DNA from: JAQUGA01 sp964521105
Lineage (GTDB): Bacteria > Bacteroidota > Bacteroidia > Bacteroidales > WCHB1-69
Direction of reading: 5' to 3'
DNA length: 12,157 bases
Assembly: GCA_964521105.1 (NCBI GenBank)
Contig: CAZFPO010000089.1
Coordinates: 1 to 12,157, forward strand
Every line of letters starts with the position of its first letter. Within the stretch, counting starts at the first letter, position 1. Made by a program: the position numbers and the translations under genes. A model generated the notes under the pieces. It had not been told where the DNA came from, ran no database searches, and saw only the letters and a program-made list of their open reading frames with translations. Of this stretch, positions 1 through 8,747 are shown piece by piece.

Positions 1-1943
1 AGGTTTGACGAAACAGGTCCATCGCTGCCATAAGGCAACCAAGTATAGATATATCCGGGTGTTCCACCCCATACCAAGGCAACAATTTCGCCCGAGGGAT
101 CGCCAGCACACCAAACATCAGTTTTTGATAGTGTTATAAATAATTCTGTATTTTGAGGAATGTCTATCTCTTTAAAGTCCATGCAACCATTAGCATCGGT
201 AACTGTAACACCATAATCGCCGGCACTTACTAAAAACAAGGTATCGCTATTATTGGTTGTAATATTTGTATCTCCAGTCGACCAAATAAAAGTATATGGA
301 GGAGTGGCATTAATAGCGGTAGCAATTAATGCTCCTGAGGTGTCGCCAAAGCAAAAAACGGTAGTTCCCGAGAGAACAACTTCCATGGGTAAGTTTGGAG
401 TTATTGTAATTGGGTCGATAAGTGTATCAAAATTGCCTGCAAGTTGTGGAAACATATCACCGGGTATATTGGGCTTAAATCCGCCAAGTTGCCATGTGTG
501 ATTATACCATGTCATAGGCAAATAACCTAAAGGAATCGTAATGTCGATTAGAGGTCCAATTGTAAAGCTTAAATCTATTTCGGGTACTTGAATTTCGGGC
601 ATAACAACCGCTGGTTGGCAAAAAGTAGTATTTTGAGTTTGATTTTCAACAGGTGCTTCGATGCATAATTCGGGAATTGAAGGAGCCATCATAAAAGGGA
701 ATGAAGGCAAATTTAATGTGAATGTAAAGGCTTGAATAATTAAGGCAAAAGTGATACTATCCCATACATGATTAGTAAAATCGTTGGTCATAATGTGAGC
801 TAAACTTAAATCCATATTTGGATAACCATTACACGGGTATTTAAAATTTAAGTTATTATCCACCTCGAAAAAGATGGTGCTTGCATATCCATTTCGAACC
901 ACTTCGTCGGCATTTGCTGGATTTGTTTCGGTATATTCAACGGCAATTGGAAACGTAACTTTTGTCCATATTGTAGGGTCGAATTTTAAATCCTGAACCA
1001 AAAAGTTTTTCACTCTAAAAGTAATATCCAACAAGTCATATTCTAACGTAAAACCGCTTCCTAAATCGATAGTGCCTTGCAGAGCACTTAAAATTTCATA
1101 AACAGATGAACCCGGACCCGAAATAGCCATTAAAAACTGGATAATATCTAGCTCTAGGGTCATGTATGCACTGTCGCCATGAGCATATAGTGTTTTTGAA
1201 GGTAAATCAAGATATGCTGTGGTTTCAACGTATGGAATAGATATATTACCACTTAAGCCGATTCCGGCAAGATTATCAAATACAATGGGTAATACCTGCG
1301 ATTCGCAAATTTGAAATTGATTGTTTACTAAACATGGGTAATGGGCAATACCAGTGTATGTGTTAATGTCGATAATATTAATCGATTCGGCAGGAATTTG
1401 ATAATCCATAATATTAATATCCCAACAGTCAAAAAAACAAATATGAGCTGTAGCGTCAACCCCAAAACCAAAATCAATTCCAAATTCAAAAATACCTTCT
1501 TCGGGAAATCTTGAATTCATCAACCAATCGTCTAAAACTTCATAATTTGAATGTATGGTAACAATATCGCCTTGATTGAACTGTTGGTCGCCTGGAAATT
1601 CAAGTTCAACACGAACAGGATATTGAACATCTACTTCGCCACCATTAAATCCATTATATGCAATATGCGAAGCAAAAAGCAACCACCAATCGATGGTAAT
1701 GAGTGCGCCAAATTGTCCACCAAAAACACTTTCGATGGAGCCTAAACTATTTTGCCCCGCTTGATAAATGTTAAATAAATCAAAGTTAAAATCAAACGTA
1801 AAAGCTTCTCCTTCGTCCCACATATTTTGTTGATATGTGCGATAAAAAATCTCGTTAGTAACAACTTGTTGTGCCGAAACCTTATGAACAGCAACACTAA
1901 GTATTACAAAAAGTAAAAAATGTAGTATGTATCGTTTAATCAT
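1..1943 (-). CDS. Large secreted SprB-repeat protein, C-terminus cut off by window edge
   Basis: I read this frame codon by codon from an ATG at 1943 down to the left edge; 647 codons are open with no stop, so the gene is real and its 3' end lies outside. Residues 1-24 are a signal peptide (MIKRYILH start, hydrophobic core, VSA/QQ cleavage). Residues 25 to about 520 are beta-rich, acidic and unrecognised, with a CFFDC pair of cysteines at 169/173. From about residue 527 comes a SprB-type repeat: CFGDTSG at 531-537, then PPYTFIWSTG, and a closing VTVTDANGC ending at C587. A second repeat begins at about 604 (WCAGDPSG, then WGGTPGYIYTW) and runs off the edge. In this family such repeats form surface adhesin-like proteins exported by the type IX system, usually with a C-terminal sorting domain; that part would be off-window. 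It starts 14 nt after the 183-aa gene, so the two are probably co-transcribed. The exact function is unknown. Confidence 0.9.
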   Translation of the reverse strand, partial: MIKRYILHFLLFVILSVAVHKVSAQQVVTNEIFYRTYQQNMWDEGEAFTFDFNFDLFNIYQAGQNSLGSIESVFGGQFGALITIDWWLLFASHIAYNGFNGGEVDVQYPVRVELEFPGDQQFNQGDIVTIHSNYEVLDDWLMNSRFPEEGIFEFGIDFGFGVDATAHICFFDCWDINIMDYQIPAESINIIDINTYTGIAHYPCLVNNQFQICESQVLPIVFDNLAGIGLSGNISIPYVETTAYLDLPSKTLYAHGDSAYMTLELDIIQFLMAISGPGSSVYEILSALQGTIDLGSGFTLEYDLLDITFRVKNFLVQDLKFDPTIWTKVTFPIAVEYTETNPANADEVVRNGYASTIFFEVDNNLNFKYPCNGYPNMDLSLAHIMTNDFTNHVWDSITFALIIQAFTFTLNLPSFPFMMAPSIPELCIEAPVENQTQNTTFCQPAVVMPEIQVPEIDLSFTIGPLIDITIPLGYLPMTWYNHTWQLGGFKPNIPGDMFPQLAGNFDTLIDPITITPNLPMEVVLSGTTVFCFGDTSGALIATAINATPPYTFIWSTGDTNITTNNSDTLFLVSAGDYGVTVTDANGCMDFKEIDIPQNTELFITLSKTDVWCAGDPSGEIVALVWGGTPGYIYTWLPYGSDGPVSSN

Positions 1944-1957
1944 TACAATGATAATTT

Positions 1958-2509
1958 TCAAAATTTAACACTTAATAAACTCTTTTTTAATATTTCGGAA
2001 ACTTCTGATTTAAGCTCAACTGGGTAAGTTGCCGAAATCCATATTGTTCTAATGTAATCGCCTGTAAATAGCATCATTCGTTCGTATTCCTTACCCTCAA
2101 TTTGATTGGATAGATATACTATAATGCCTTCATGATTATCGTAAGTCATAACATTTTCCTGACCAATATATTTTACACCTTGAGGTTCTAAAACTTCGGG
2201 CGTAATATTTTTAACTGCCATCAAGTATACTACTCTTTTCATTTCTGAAATTTGAATAAATGATGATGTTTGAAAATTAACAAGTGTGGTATTATTTACT
2301 CGCATAAATTTGTTTGGGGGAGTAAAACTTACATGAAAAGTATCAACCGAAAGTGTTTTAATACCATCATAAACTAATGTGTCAAGGGCAGCTTTTGTGG
2401 TTTGATTTTCGAAAAAATTTTCATTCCCTTTCATGTTGGGAAAAATTTGTGCAAATGAAATAATGCTGATATTGAAAAACAAAAAAATGAAGAAGAGAGC
2501 CTTTTTCAT
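1958..2509 (-). CDS. Small secreted protein of unknown function (183 aa)
   Basis: The protein has a clear signal peptide (MKKALFFIFLFFNISIISFA, cleavage before Q21), then about 160 residues with no cysteine and no lipobox, so it should be a soluble exported protein. The mature part alternates beta strands with a C-terminal helix (VELKSEVSEILKKSLLSV). The strand-rich middle followed by YDNHEGIIVYL and FTGDYIRTIWISATYP loosely resembles the PsbP/DcrB-like fold of small bacterial secreted proteins, but this is an impression of pattern and not a family match. It is the first gene of the minus-strand pair; its TGA stop is 14 nt before the start of the SprB-repeat protein, which suggests co-expression and perhaps a role in that protein's export or surface assembly. 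A Bacteroidota -7 promoter box lies 45-52 nt upstream of the ATG. Confidence 0.85.
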   Translation of the reverse strand: MKKALFFIFLFFNISIISFAQIFPNMKGNENFFENQTTKAALDTLVYDGIKTLSVDTFHVSFTPPNKFMRVNNTTLVNFQTSSFIQISEMKRVVYLMAVKNITPEVLEPQGVKYIGQENVMTYDNHEGIIVYLSNQIEGKEYERMMLFTGDYIRTIWISATYPVELKSEVSEILKKSLLSVKF

Positions 2510-2553
2510 AAATAATTTTAAAAGATTTTTTAAATACCCAATAATTTTGATTT

Positions 2554-2561
2554 CAAAGATA
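2554..2561 (-). promoter_or_regulatory. Putative Bacteroidota -7 box for the minus-strand gene pair
   Basis: On the minus strand these bases read TATCTTTG, an exact match to the TAnnTTTG -7 consensus of the Bacteroidota primary sigma factor. It lies about 45 nt upstream of the ATG of the 183-aa secreted protein, leaving a short 5' leader. I see no convincing TTTG-type -33 element at the expected distance; the upstream bases are almost pure A/T. Transcription would start a few bases downstream, at around 2545-2550. Confidence 0.5.
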
Positions 2562-2682
2562 CAACAATTTTTAAGATTAATATTAAATTATTAAAAAATA
2601 TTGTGACACTTTTCAGACGGATATAGAATAAGCATAGTTGTCTGTTAACATTAAATTTTGTTTAATTAAATAAAAAAAAACA

Positions 2683-2696
2683 CTAAAATGTTTTAG
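2683..2696. promoter_or_regulatory. Dyad CTAAAATGTTTTAG, candidate LacI-type operator
   Basis: This is a 6-bp perfect inverted repeat (CTAAAA / TTTTAG) around a 2-nt centre, 50 nt upstream of the LacI-family start codon. A 14-bp dyad is the size expected for the operator of a LacI-family dimer, and these regulators commonly control their own operon. It overlaps the first bases of TAGATTTTG (2694-2702), which resembles the Bacteroidota -7 box but has one extra base in the spacer. The centre is TG rather than the CG typical of most LacI-family operators, and A/T-rich DNA yields such dyads by chance, so this is a candidate only. Confidence 0.3.
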
Positions 2697-2745
2697 ATTT
2701 TGTTTTTTTTAATATTTTTACTCCCAATATAAAAATTATTCAATT

Positions 2746-3783
2746 ATGAGTAAAGATAAAATATCTTTAAAAACTATTTCTAACAGCCTTGGTGTTTCTA
2801 ATACTTTAGTATCTCTGGTTTTAAACAATAAGGGTGATATTCACGGAATAAGTAAAGAAACTCAGCAAATGGTTTTTGATAAAGCGAAAGAACTTGATTA
2901 TAAACCCAGTTTTTTAGCGAGAGGCTTGCGAACAGGGCGTTCGTACACTCTCGGACTAATTGTTTCTGATATTTCTAATCCTTTTTATTCAAAAATGGTT
3001 CGTTATATGGAAGATGAAGCTGAAAAAAACAACTTTACCTTTCTTATTGGAAGCACTGACGAGTCGAATGTTCGTGAAAAAAAAATACTTAAAATGCTTT
3101 TAGATAGGCAAGTAGATGGGTTAATTATTTCATCATCACATTCTAACCCCGAATTTATCAAAGAACTAAAAAACAAAAATATCCCGTTTGTTTTAATTGA
3201 TAGATTTTTTGAAAATATTGACGATGTAAATTCAATTTCTGTTGATAACATTAGAGCTACTTATAAAGCTATTGAGCACTTAGTGATGAATGGGTATAAA
3301 AAAATTGCCATGTTTGCCATAACACCCATATATATATCTTCAATTCGCGAACGCATCGATGGATATTTGCGTTCAATTGATGCTTTTGGTTTTAAATATG
3401 GGAACGAACTTTTATTTGAACTAGATTATTATAATATTAATCAAAGTGTACAAAGTGCTTTGTATAGTATTTTAAACCAATCAGACAATACGGTTGATGC
3501 TATTTTTGCCATTAATAATAATGTGGCAATGTCTTGTTTAAAAGTGATTAATGAAATGAAAATTCGAATGCCCGAAGAACTTGGTTTAGTTTGTTTTGAC
3601 GATATTGATTTATTTGAGCTTGTCAATCCAAGTATTACGGCAATTAATCAGCCTATTAAATCAATTGCCGTATCAGCTGTTCAACGAATAGTTGAATTAA
3701 TTAATAACAAAAACAAAGAACCCGAGCATACAGTTCTTCAAACAAGTTTAATTATCAGAGGATCTACACAAAAAACAAAATAA
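2746..3783 (+). CDS. LacI-family transcriptional regulator
   Basis: This is a cytoplasmic DNA-binding sugar sensor of 345 aa, the usual family length. Residues 5-27 form the N-terminal helix-turn-helix (KTISNSLGVSNTLVSLVLN), followed by the hinge region (YKPSFLARGLRTGRS, 52-66) with the leucine that in this family inserts into the operator minor groove. The periplasmic-binding-protein-like effector domain spans about 68-340, with characteristic GLIVSDISNPFY (70-81), DR at 152-153, and CFDDIDLFELVNPSITAINQP (283-303). The position usually held by Arg in VSRVLN is Leu24 here, as I recall for many Bacteroidota members, so its operator should differ from classic lac-type sites. It is the first gene of the operon, ending 1 nt before the permease ATG, and is probably an autoregulated repressor (or activator) of mannoside use. 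The effector, perhaps mannose or a mannose phosphate, is inferred from its neighbours. The start has no Shine-Dalgarno sequence, only an A/T-rich leader. Confidence 0.95.
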   Translation: MSKDKISLKTISNSLGVSNTLVSLVLNNKGDIHGISKETQQMVFDKAKELDYKPSFLARGLRTGRSYTLGLIVSDISNPFYSKMVRYMEDEAEKNNFTFLIGSTDESNVREKKILKMLLDRQVDGLIISSSHSNPEFIKELKNKNIPFVLIDRFFENIDDVNSISVDNIRATYKAIEHLVMNGYKKIAMFAITPIYISSIRERIDGYLRSIDAFGFKYGNELLFELDYYNINQSVQSALYSILNQSDNTVDAIFAINNNVAMSCLKVINEMKIRMPEELGLVCFDDIDLFELVNPSITAINQPIKSIAVSAVQRIVELINNKNKEPEHTVLQTSLIIRGSTQKTK

Positions 3784-3784
3784 A

Positions 3785-5218
3785 ATGGTTAAAATTAGTC
3801 GCAATTCTCAAGCACTAATAATGCTTACGACTCTTTTTTTTATGTGGGGGTTTATAACATGCTTAAATGATATTTTAATTCCATATTTAAAAAAAATTTT
3901 TGAACTGAATTATTTTAGTGCAATGTTGGTCCAATTTTATTTTTTTGGTGCTTATTTTATTGGTTCTTTGATTTATTTGGTTGTATCATTTTGGAAAGAT
4001 CCTATTCAAATTATAGGATACAAAAATAGTATTATTATTGGGTTGCTAATGTCGGCTACTGCGTGCATATTATTTTATCCAGCTTCGAATTTGCATAGTT
4101 TTCCCTTATTCCTAACCGCATTATTTGTTCTTGGTTTAGGCTTTACTATTTTGCAAATTACTGCAAATCCTTTTGTTGCAGTTCTTGGTTCGGAACAAAC
4201 TGCTTCTTCCAGATTAAATTTGGCTCAAGGTTTCAACTCTTTAGGAACTACCATAGCACCAATTATTGGAGGTTATCTGATATTTCATTTTTTTAATAAA
4301 TGGGGTAGTCCTATTTTAAACAGTTTAGGAGAACCAATTTTAATGAGTGATGGAAATTCTCTTACGGCTGCAAGTGTTCAAATGCCTTATGCATTTTTTG
4401 CAATCATTTTCGTTTTACTTTCCATTGTTTTTTTCTTCACGAAATTGCCCGATATTAATGCATCTAAAGAAAAAACAAGTGGATTTGGAGTGTTAAAATA
4501 TCGGCATTTACTTTTTGGAATGATTGCCATTTTTATGTATGTTGGTTCCGAAGTTTCGATTGGGAGTATGATTGTGAACTTTTTAGGTGAAACACAAAAA
4601 ATGCCCGAAATACAAGCAAAAACTTTTTTGGCTTTTTACTGGGGTGGGGCTATGATAGGACGTTTTGCAGGAGCTATTTCGTTGAATGACACCTATTCTT
4701 CAAATAAAAAATTACTTCTTATGTCATTGCTCTCTTTTGTCACATTTGTATTTATTATCGGAATTGTATATCTTGAAAGTGGGGTAACTTATCAACAGTT
4801 TTTACCGTTTATGGTGTTCATGGTTCTAAATCTATTGATGTTTTTTATTGCTAAGTCATCACCCAGCCGAACTCTTATGTTATTTGCCATTACAGCCATT
4901 TGTTTGCTCTCAATTGCAATGATATTCAGTTTTTCATGGTCAATGTGGTGTATTATATCTCTTGGTTTATTTAATTCAATCATGTGGTCAAATATCTTTA
5001 CGCTAGCAATTAAAGATTTAGGTAAATATACAGCACAAGGTTCTTCAATACTTATTATGGCAATTCTTGGTGGTGCTTTACTTCCTCCTTTGCAAGGCTA
5101 TTTAGCCGATTCTATTGGAGTTTTGTTTTCGTTTATTGTTCCACTTGTGGGGTATATTTATTTAGTGTTCTATGGTGCTTATGGATATAAAGTGAAACAG
5201 ATTAAAGAAAAAATATGA
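3785..5218 (+). CDS. FHS-family (GluP/FucP-type) hexose:H+ symporter, MFS
   Basis: This inner-membrane permease of 477 aa has about 12 hydrophobic segments and belongs to the fucose/glucose-galactose branch of the major facilitator superfamily. The N-terminal signature MWGFITCLNDILIPYLK (20-36) contains D29, which aligns with the proton-coupling Asp of E. coli FucP. The second signature, ITANPFVAVLG followed by SSRLNLAQGFNSLGTTIAPIIGG (125-163), is diagnostic. Where FucP has a Glu just before AANPF, this protein has Q124, as I recall for the glucose/galactose (GluP) subgroup; I therefore infer a neutral hexose such as mannose, glucose or galactose rather than fucose. It begins 1 nt after the regulator stop codon and its own stop overlaps the kinase start (ATGA), so translation is likely coupled. 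In this operon it would import the monosaccharide freed by the two mannosidases. Confidence 0.93.
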   Translation: MVKISRNSQALIMLTTLFFMWGFITCLNDILIPYLKKIFELNYFSAMLVQFYFFGAYFIGSLIYLVVSFWKDPIQIIGYKNSIIIGLLMSATACILFYPASNLHSFPLFLTALFVLGLGFTILQITANPFVAVLGSEQTASSRLNLAQGFNSLGTTIAPIIGGYLIFHFFNKWGSPILNSLGEPILMSDGNSLTAASVQMPYAFFAIIFVLLSIVFFFTKLPDINASKEKTSGFGVLKYRHLLFGMIAIFMYVGSEVSIGSMIVNFLGETQKMPEIQAKTFLAFYWGGAMIGRFAGAISLNDTYSSNKKLLLMSLLSFVTFVFIIGIVYLESGVTYQQFLPFMVFMVLNLLMFFIAKSSPSRTLMLFAITAICLLSIAMIFSFSWSMWCIISLGLFNSIMWSNIFTLAIKDLGKYTAQGSSILIMAILGGALLPPLQGYLADSIGVLFSFIVPLVGYIYLVFYGAYGYKVKQIKEKI

Positions 5219-6186
5219 ATCTTGATAAAAAACTCGTTATTGGAATCGATGTTGGTGGTACAAACACCGAAATTGGAATAGTTGATGAAAATGGAAATAT
5301 TCTCTTAAGTAATTTAATTTCAACCAAAGATACGGAAAATTTTAATGAATTTATTCAACTACTTTCAAATAACATTTATAGTCTTTCTGATAAAACGAAT
5401 GTTATAAAAGAGCAAATCAAAGGAATAGGTATAGGAGCTCCAAATGGAAATTATTACACAGGTACCGTTGAATTTGCACCAAATTTAATTTGGAAAGGGG
5501 TTTTACCTTTTGTGAGTGAATTGAAAAATGCTACTTCATTAAACGTTGTTATGACAAATGATGCCAATGCAGCAGCTATTGGTGAAGGAATATATGGCGG
5601 AGCCAAAGCAATGAAACATTATGCCGTAATTACCTTAGGAACTGGTTTAGGAAGTGGAATTGTTTGCGATGGTAAACTTTTATACGGACACGATGGTTTT
5701 GCTGGCGAATTGGGTCATGTAATTGTTCAAGAAGAGAGTGGGCGTAAGTGTGGATGTGGTAGATGTGGATGTTTGGAAACTTACGTTTCGGCTACAGGGA
5801 TTGTAAAAACTGCTATTGAATTTATAAATAAAAATTCCTATCCAAGCATTTTACGAAAGATTTCTTCAGATGAAATTACTTCTTTAGATATTGCCATCGC
5901 TGCTAATCAAAATGATAAAATTGCTCAAATGTGCTTCGATTTTACGGCAAAAAAATTGGCGATCGCTTTAGCCAACTTAACTGCAATTACTAGCCCCGAA
6001 GCTATTTTTGTTTCGGGTGGACTAGCAAAATCGGGCGACATTCTCTTTAAACCATTAGTCAATTATTACGATCAATATGTATTATCCATTTTTAAAGGAA
6101 AAACTAAAATTCTTCCTTCTCAATTAAATGATAGTAATATCGGAATGCTTGGTGCAGCTGCATTAGCTTTTAGTGAATTTGAATAG
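5215..6186 (+). CDS. ROK-family sugar kinase (gluco/mannokinase-like)
   Basis: This is a cytoplasmic ATP-dependent hexose kinase of 323 aa, typical for ROK proteins without a DNA-binding domain. The phosphate-binding loop is IGIDVGGTNTEIG (9-21). NDANAAAIGE (115-124) holds the catalytic Asp116. GTGLGSGIV (142-150) is the second nucleotide-binding motif, and GELGH (164-168) precedes the structural zinc site CGCGRCGCLE (179-188). Zinc ligands should be H168, C179, C181 and C186; C184 is an extra cysteine in the loop. The overlap of its ATG with the TGA of the permease indicates coupled translation. The likely reaction is hexose plus ATP to hexose 6-phosphate, with mannose inferred as substrate from the two downstream mannosidases. 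Glucose or N-acetyl sugars cannot be excluded, because ROK specificity is hard to read from motifs. Confidence 0.94.
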   Translation: MNLDKKLVIGIDVGGTNTEIGIVDENGNILLSNLISTKDTENFNEFIQLLSNNIYSLSDKTNVIKEQIKGIGIGAPNGNYYTGTVEFAPNLIWKGVLPFVSELKNATSLNVVMTNDANAAAIGEGIYGGAKAMKHYAVITLGTGLGSGIVCDGKLLYGHDGFAGELGHVIVQEESGRKCGCGRCGCLETYVSATGIVKTAIEFINKNSYPSILRKISSDEITSLDIAIAANQNDKIAQMCFDFTAKKLAIALANLTAITSPEAIFVSGGLAKSGDILFKPLVNYYDQYVLSIFKGKTKILPSQLNDSNIGMLGAAALAFSEFE

Positions 6187-6212
6187 ATTTTGTCGTTAAT
6201 AAACTTTAGGAT

Positions 6213-8747
6213 ATGGCATTGAAATATCGATTTTTAATAACTTCCTTAAGTTTACTTTTTGTAGTTACGTCGATTAGTGCCCAAAAATTAATTCAAAAAA
6301 TCAATCAAAATTGGACGTTTTCGTGCAATGATTCTACTAATTATCGAGAGGCTTCGGTACCTGGCTCGGTTTATACCGATTTAATGCAACAACACATCAT
6401 CGAAAATCCATTTGTCAAAGACAATGAAAAAAATATATCTTGGATTGCTGAACAAACTTGGATATACATAACAAAATTTGACGTTAGCGAGAAAAATTTT
6501 AACTCGTTTTCAAACATCGAACTTTGGTTTGAAGGAATTGATACTTACGCTTCTGTTTATCTCAACGACTCGTTAATTATTCAAGCTCATAATGCATTTC
6601 ATCCTTGGTTTGCCGATGTTAAAGGGCTTTTGAAATTGAAAGGAAATGTTTTAAAAGTTGTTTTTCCTCCATTAATGCCAATTTTAAAAGAACAAGCATC
6701 GAAATCTACCTATGCTTTACCCGAAGGACTCAGGGTTTATGCTCGTAAACCACAATTTCATTTCGGATGGGATTTTGCTCCAAAAATTTTAAATATTTCA
6801 ATTTTCAAGTCCGTTACTCTCCGTTTTTGGAATGGTTTTTCATTCGAAAATGTTTCTTGCCAAGCAAAACCCGAAAAAGAAAAGGGAGTTTTAGGTTCAA
6901 TATTTTTTGTCAGAACAACGAATGACGAATTTTTAGAATTCAACCTTAAAATTGAAGATTTAAAAACTGGAAAAGTTTGGCATAATGCGAAAATAAAAAC
7001 ATCTATTACCGATTTGAGAACAATCGAAATTCAAGTTCCGGATATAAAAATTTGGTCGGTGGATAATCCATTTTATTATGACTTACTATTTACGTTGAGT
7101 CATAAAAAATTTGGTTCTCAATCCATTACTAAGCGGATTGGATTCAGGGATTTATCATTAAATAGAACCTTAGATACGAGTGGAACTCAGTTTTTTTTCG
7201 AACTGAATGGAAATCCATTGTTTAGCAAAGGTACAAATTGGGTTCCTTCGGAAGTGTTTCAGCATAATACATCGGAGGAAAAGTATCGAAAACTTCTTTG
7301 TTTAGCTAAAGATGCTGGGTACAACATGATTCGAGTGTGGGGTGGTGGATACTACGAAGATGATGCTTTTTATGAACTTTGCGACAGTTTGGGTATTTTG
7401 GTTTGGCAGGATTTTATGTTTGCATGTTCGATGTACCCTTTTGATAATGATTTCATGAACTCTGTAAAAACAGAAGTAGATTTTCAATTACGCCGAATTT
7501 CAAGCCATCCATCCATGGCTTTGTGGTGTGGAAATAACGAAAATACAGAAGGTTGGTTTAATTGGGGTTGGCAAAAACAATTAAATTATAGTAGTGCCGA
7601 TTCTGCATTTATCTGGAATGGAAATTATGATTTATTTTATAAAAAAATACCCGAATGGTGTAGTTTTTATAATTTACCAAATAACTACCATCCATCGTCA
7701 CCACTTTTGGGTTGGGGACGTGATGCTGCATACAAAAATGGCGATGTTCATTATTGGGGTGTTTGGTGGGGAGAAGAGCCGTTTGAAAAATATTCCGAAA
7801 AGGTTGGTCGTTTTGTAAGTGAATATGGATTCCAATCCGTTCCTGCCGAATCTACTCTTGAATACATGATGAATGGGAAATTAGATGGCATTAAACATTC
7901 GTATATTGTTAATCATCAAAAACATACACGGGGTTTTCAAATCATCGAAGAAGCTATGAAACGCGATTTTTTTGTGCCCGATTCTGTTCAAGATTATCTT
8001 TATTTATCCCAATTACAGCAAAGCGAAGGGGTTGCAAAAGCCATCATTGCTCACCGTTTGGCAATGCCCTATTGTATGGGTTCACTTTTTTGGCAATTCA
8101 ACGATTGTTGGCCCGCTATTTCATGGTCGGCTGTGGATTATTTTAACAATCCCAAAGCATTATATTATCAAACTAAGCGACTTTTTAAAGATGTAACGCC
8201 AATTATTATCAAGCGGAATGATTCGGTGTTTTTTTATGTTAGCAACCTGAAAAACAGTTCTTGGGAAGGAAAACTGATTATTGGTGCTTTTAATTCAGAA
8301 ACAAAAGATTTGCGTTATGATACACTATTAGTGAATTGTAAACCGATGGAAAACAAATTAATGAAAATAAGTAAGCCTACAAATTTCAAAATTATGGTTT
8401 TCGGGATGCAACTCGAAGATAAATCAGGTGTTGTTTGTGGACATTTTACACTTTTTGGCAAAAATGATATCGCATATCTTTTTCCAAATCCTCAAATAAA
8501 ATCCGATAAGGTTTTAGGCTGTAAAAAACCTGAGTTTTCTTTTTGTTATCGTGTTTCATCTGATGTTCCAGTTTTTGGTTATTTTATTATTTCAGATAGT
8601 ATTGTATTCACAGATAATGGTTTTCATCTGTTTCCGGGTTTTGTATATGAATTTACTGACGAGTCATATAATTTTATAAATAGTCGTTTTGAAAATAAAA
8701 AGGATACTATCAAATTTTTGAATAATTTAAAGATAAAGAGCTATTGA
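6213..8747 (+). CDS. GH2 beta-mannosidase, exported
   Basis: This enzyme removes non-reducing beta-D-mannose, for example the Man-beta-1,4-GlcNAc linkage of N-glycan cores or beta-manno-oligosaccharides. The N-terminus is a signal peptide (cleavage SISA/QK, residue 23) without a lipobox cysteine, so a periplasmic or secreted location is expected. In order, it has the N-terminal jelly-roll (about 28-205, with VPGSVYTDL and HFGWDFAP), an Ig-like domain (about 210-310), the TIM barrel (about 325-690), and C-terminal beta-sandwich domains. WCGNNE (438-443) gives the acid/base Glu443 and FVSEYGFQS (534-542) gives the nucleophile Glu537. RVWGGGYYEDDAFYELCDSLGILVWQDF (374-401) is the usual beta-mannosidase barrel signature. 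The 844-aa length is normal. The gene follows the kinase after 26 nt and precedes the GH92 gene by 33 nt. Beta-mannosidase is preferred over other GH2 activities because of the GNNE/SEYGFQS pattern and the genomic partner. Confidence 0.93.
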   Translation: MALKYRFLITSLSLLFVVTSISAQKLIQKINQNWTFSCNDSTNYREASVPGSVYTDLMQQHIIENPFVKDNEKNISWIAEQTWIYITKFDVSEKNFNSFSNIELWFEGIDTYASVYLNDSLIIQAHNAFHPWFADVKGLLKLKGNVLKVVFPPLMPILKEQASKSTYALPEGLRVYARKPQFHFGWDFAPKILNISIFKSVTLRFWNGFSFENVSCQAKPEKEKGVLGSIFFVRTTNDEFLEFNLKIEDLKTGKVWHNAKIKTSITDLRTIEIQVPDIKIWSVDNPFYYDLLFTLSHKKFGSQSITKRIGFRDLSLNRTLDTSGTQFFFELNGNPLFSKGTNWVPSEVFQHNTSEEKYRKLLCLAKDAGYNMIRVWGGGYYEDDAFYELCDSLGILVWQDFMFACSMYPFDNDFMNSVKTEVDFQLRRISSHPSMALWCGNNENTEGWFNWGWQKQLNYSSADSAFIWNGNYDLFYKKIPEWCSFYNLPNNYHPSSPLLGWGRDAAYKNGDVHYWGVWWGEEPFEKYSEKVGRFVSEYGFQSVPAESTLEYMMNGKLDGIKHSYIVNHQKHTRGFQIIEEAMKRDFFVPDSVQDYLYLSQLQQSEGVAKAIIAHRLAMPYCMGSLFWQFNDCWPAISWSAVDYFNNPKALYYQTKRLFKDVTPIIIKRNDSVFFYVSNLKNSSWEGKLIIGAFNSETKDLRYDTLLVNCKPMENKLMKISKPTNFKIMVFGMQLEDKSGVVCGHFTLFGKNDIAYLFPNPQIKSDKVLGCKKPEFSFCYRVSSDVPVFGYFIISDSIVFTDNGFHLFPGFVYEFTDESYNFINSRFENKKDTIKFLNNLKIKSY

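Noticed and set aside
253..501. An 82-residue plus-strand reading frame
   Set aside because: It lies wholly inside the minus-strand SprB-repeat gene, whose frame is continuous, has a signal peptide and matches a known repeat type.
2600..2630. E. coli-like -35/-10 pair (TTGTGA ... TAGAAT)
   Set aside because: The host is evidently a Bacteroidota member, whose primary sigma factor uses TTTG/TAnnTTTG; the match is likely chance.
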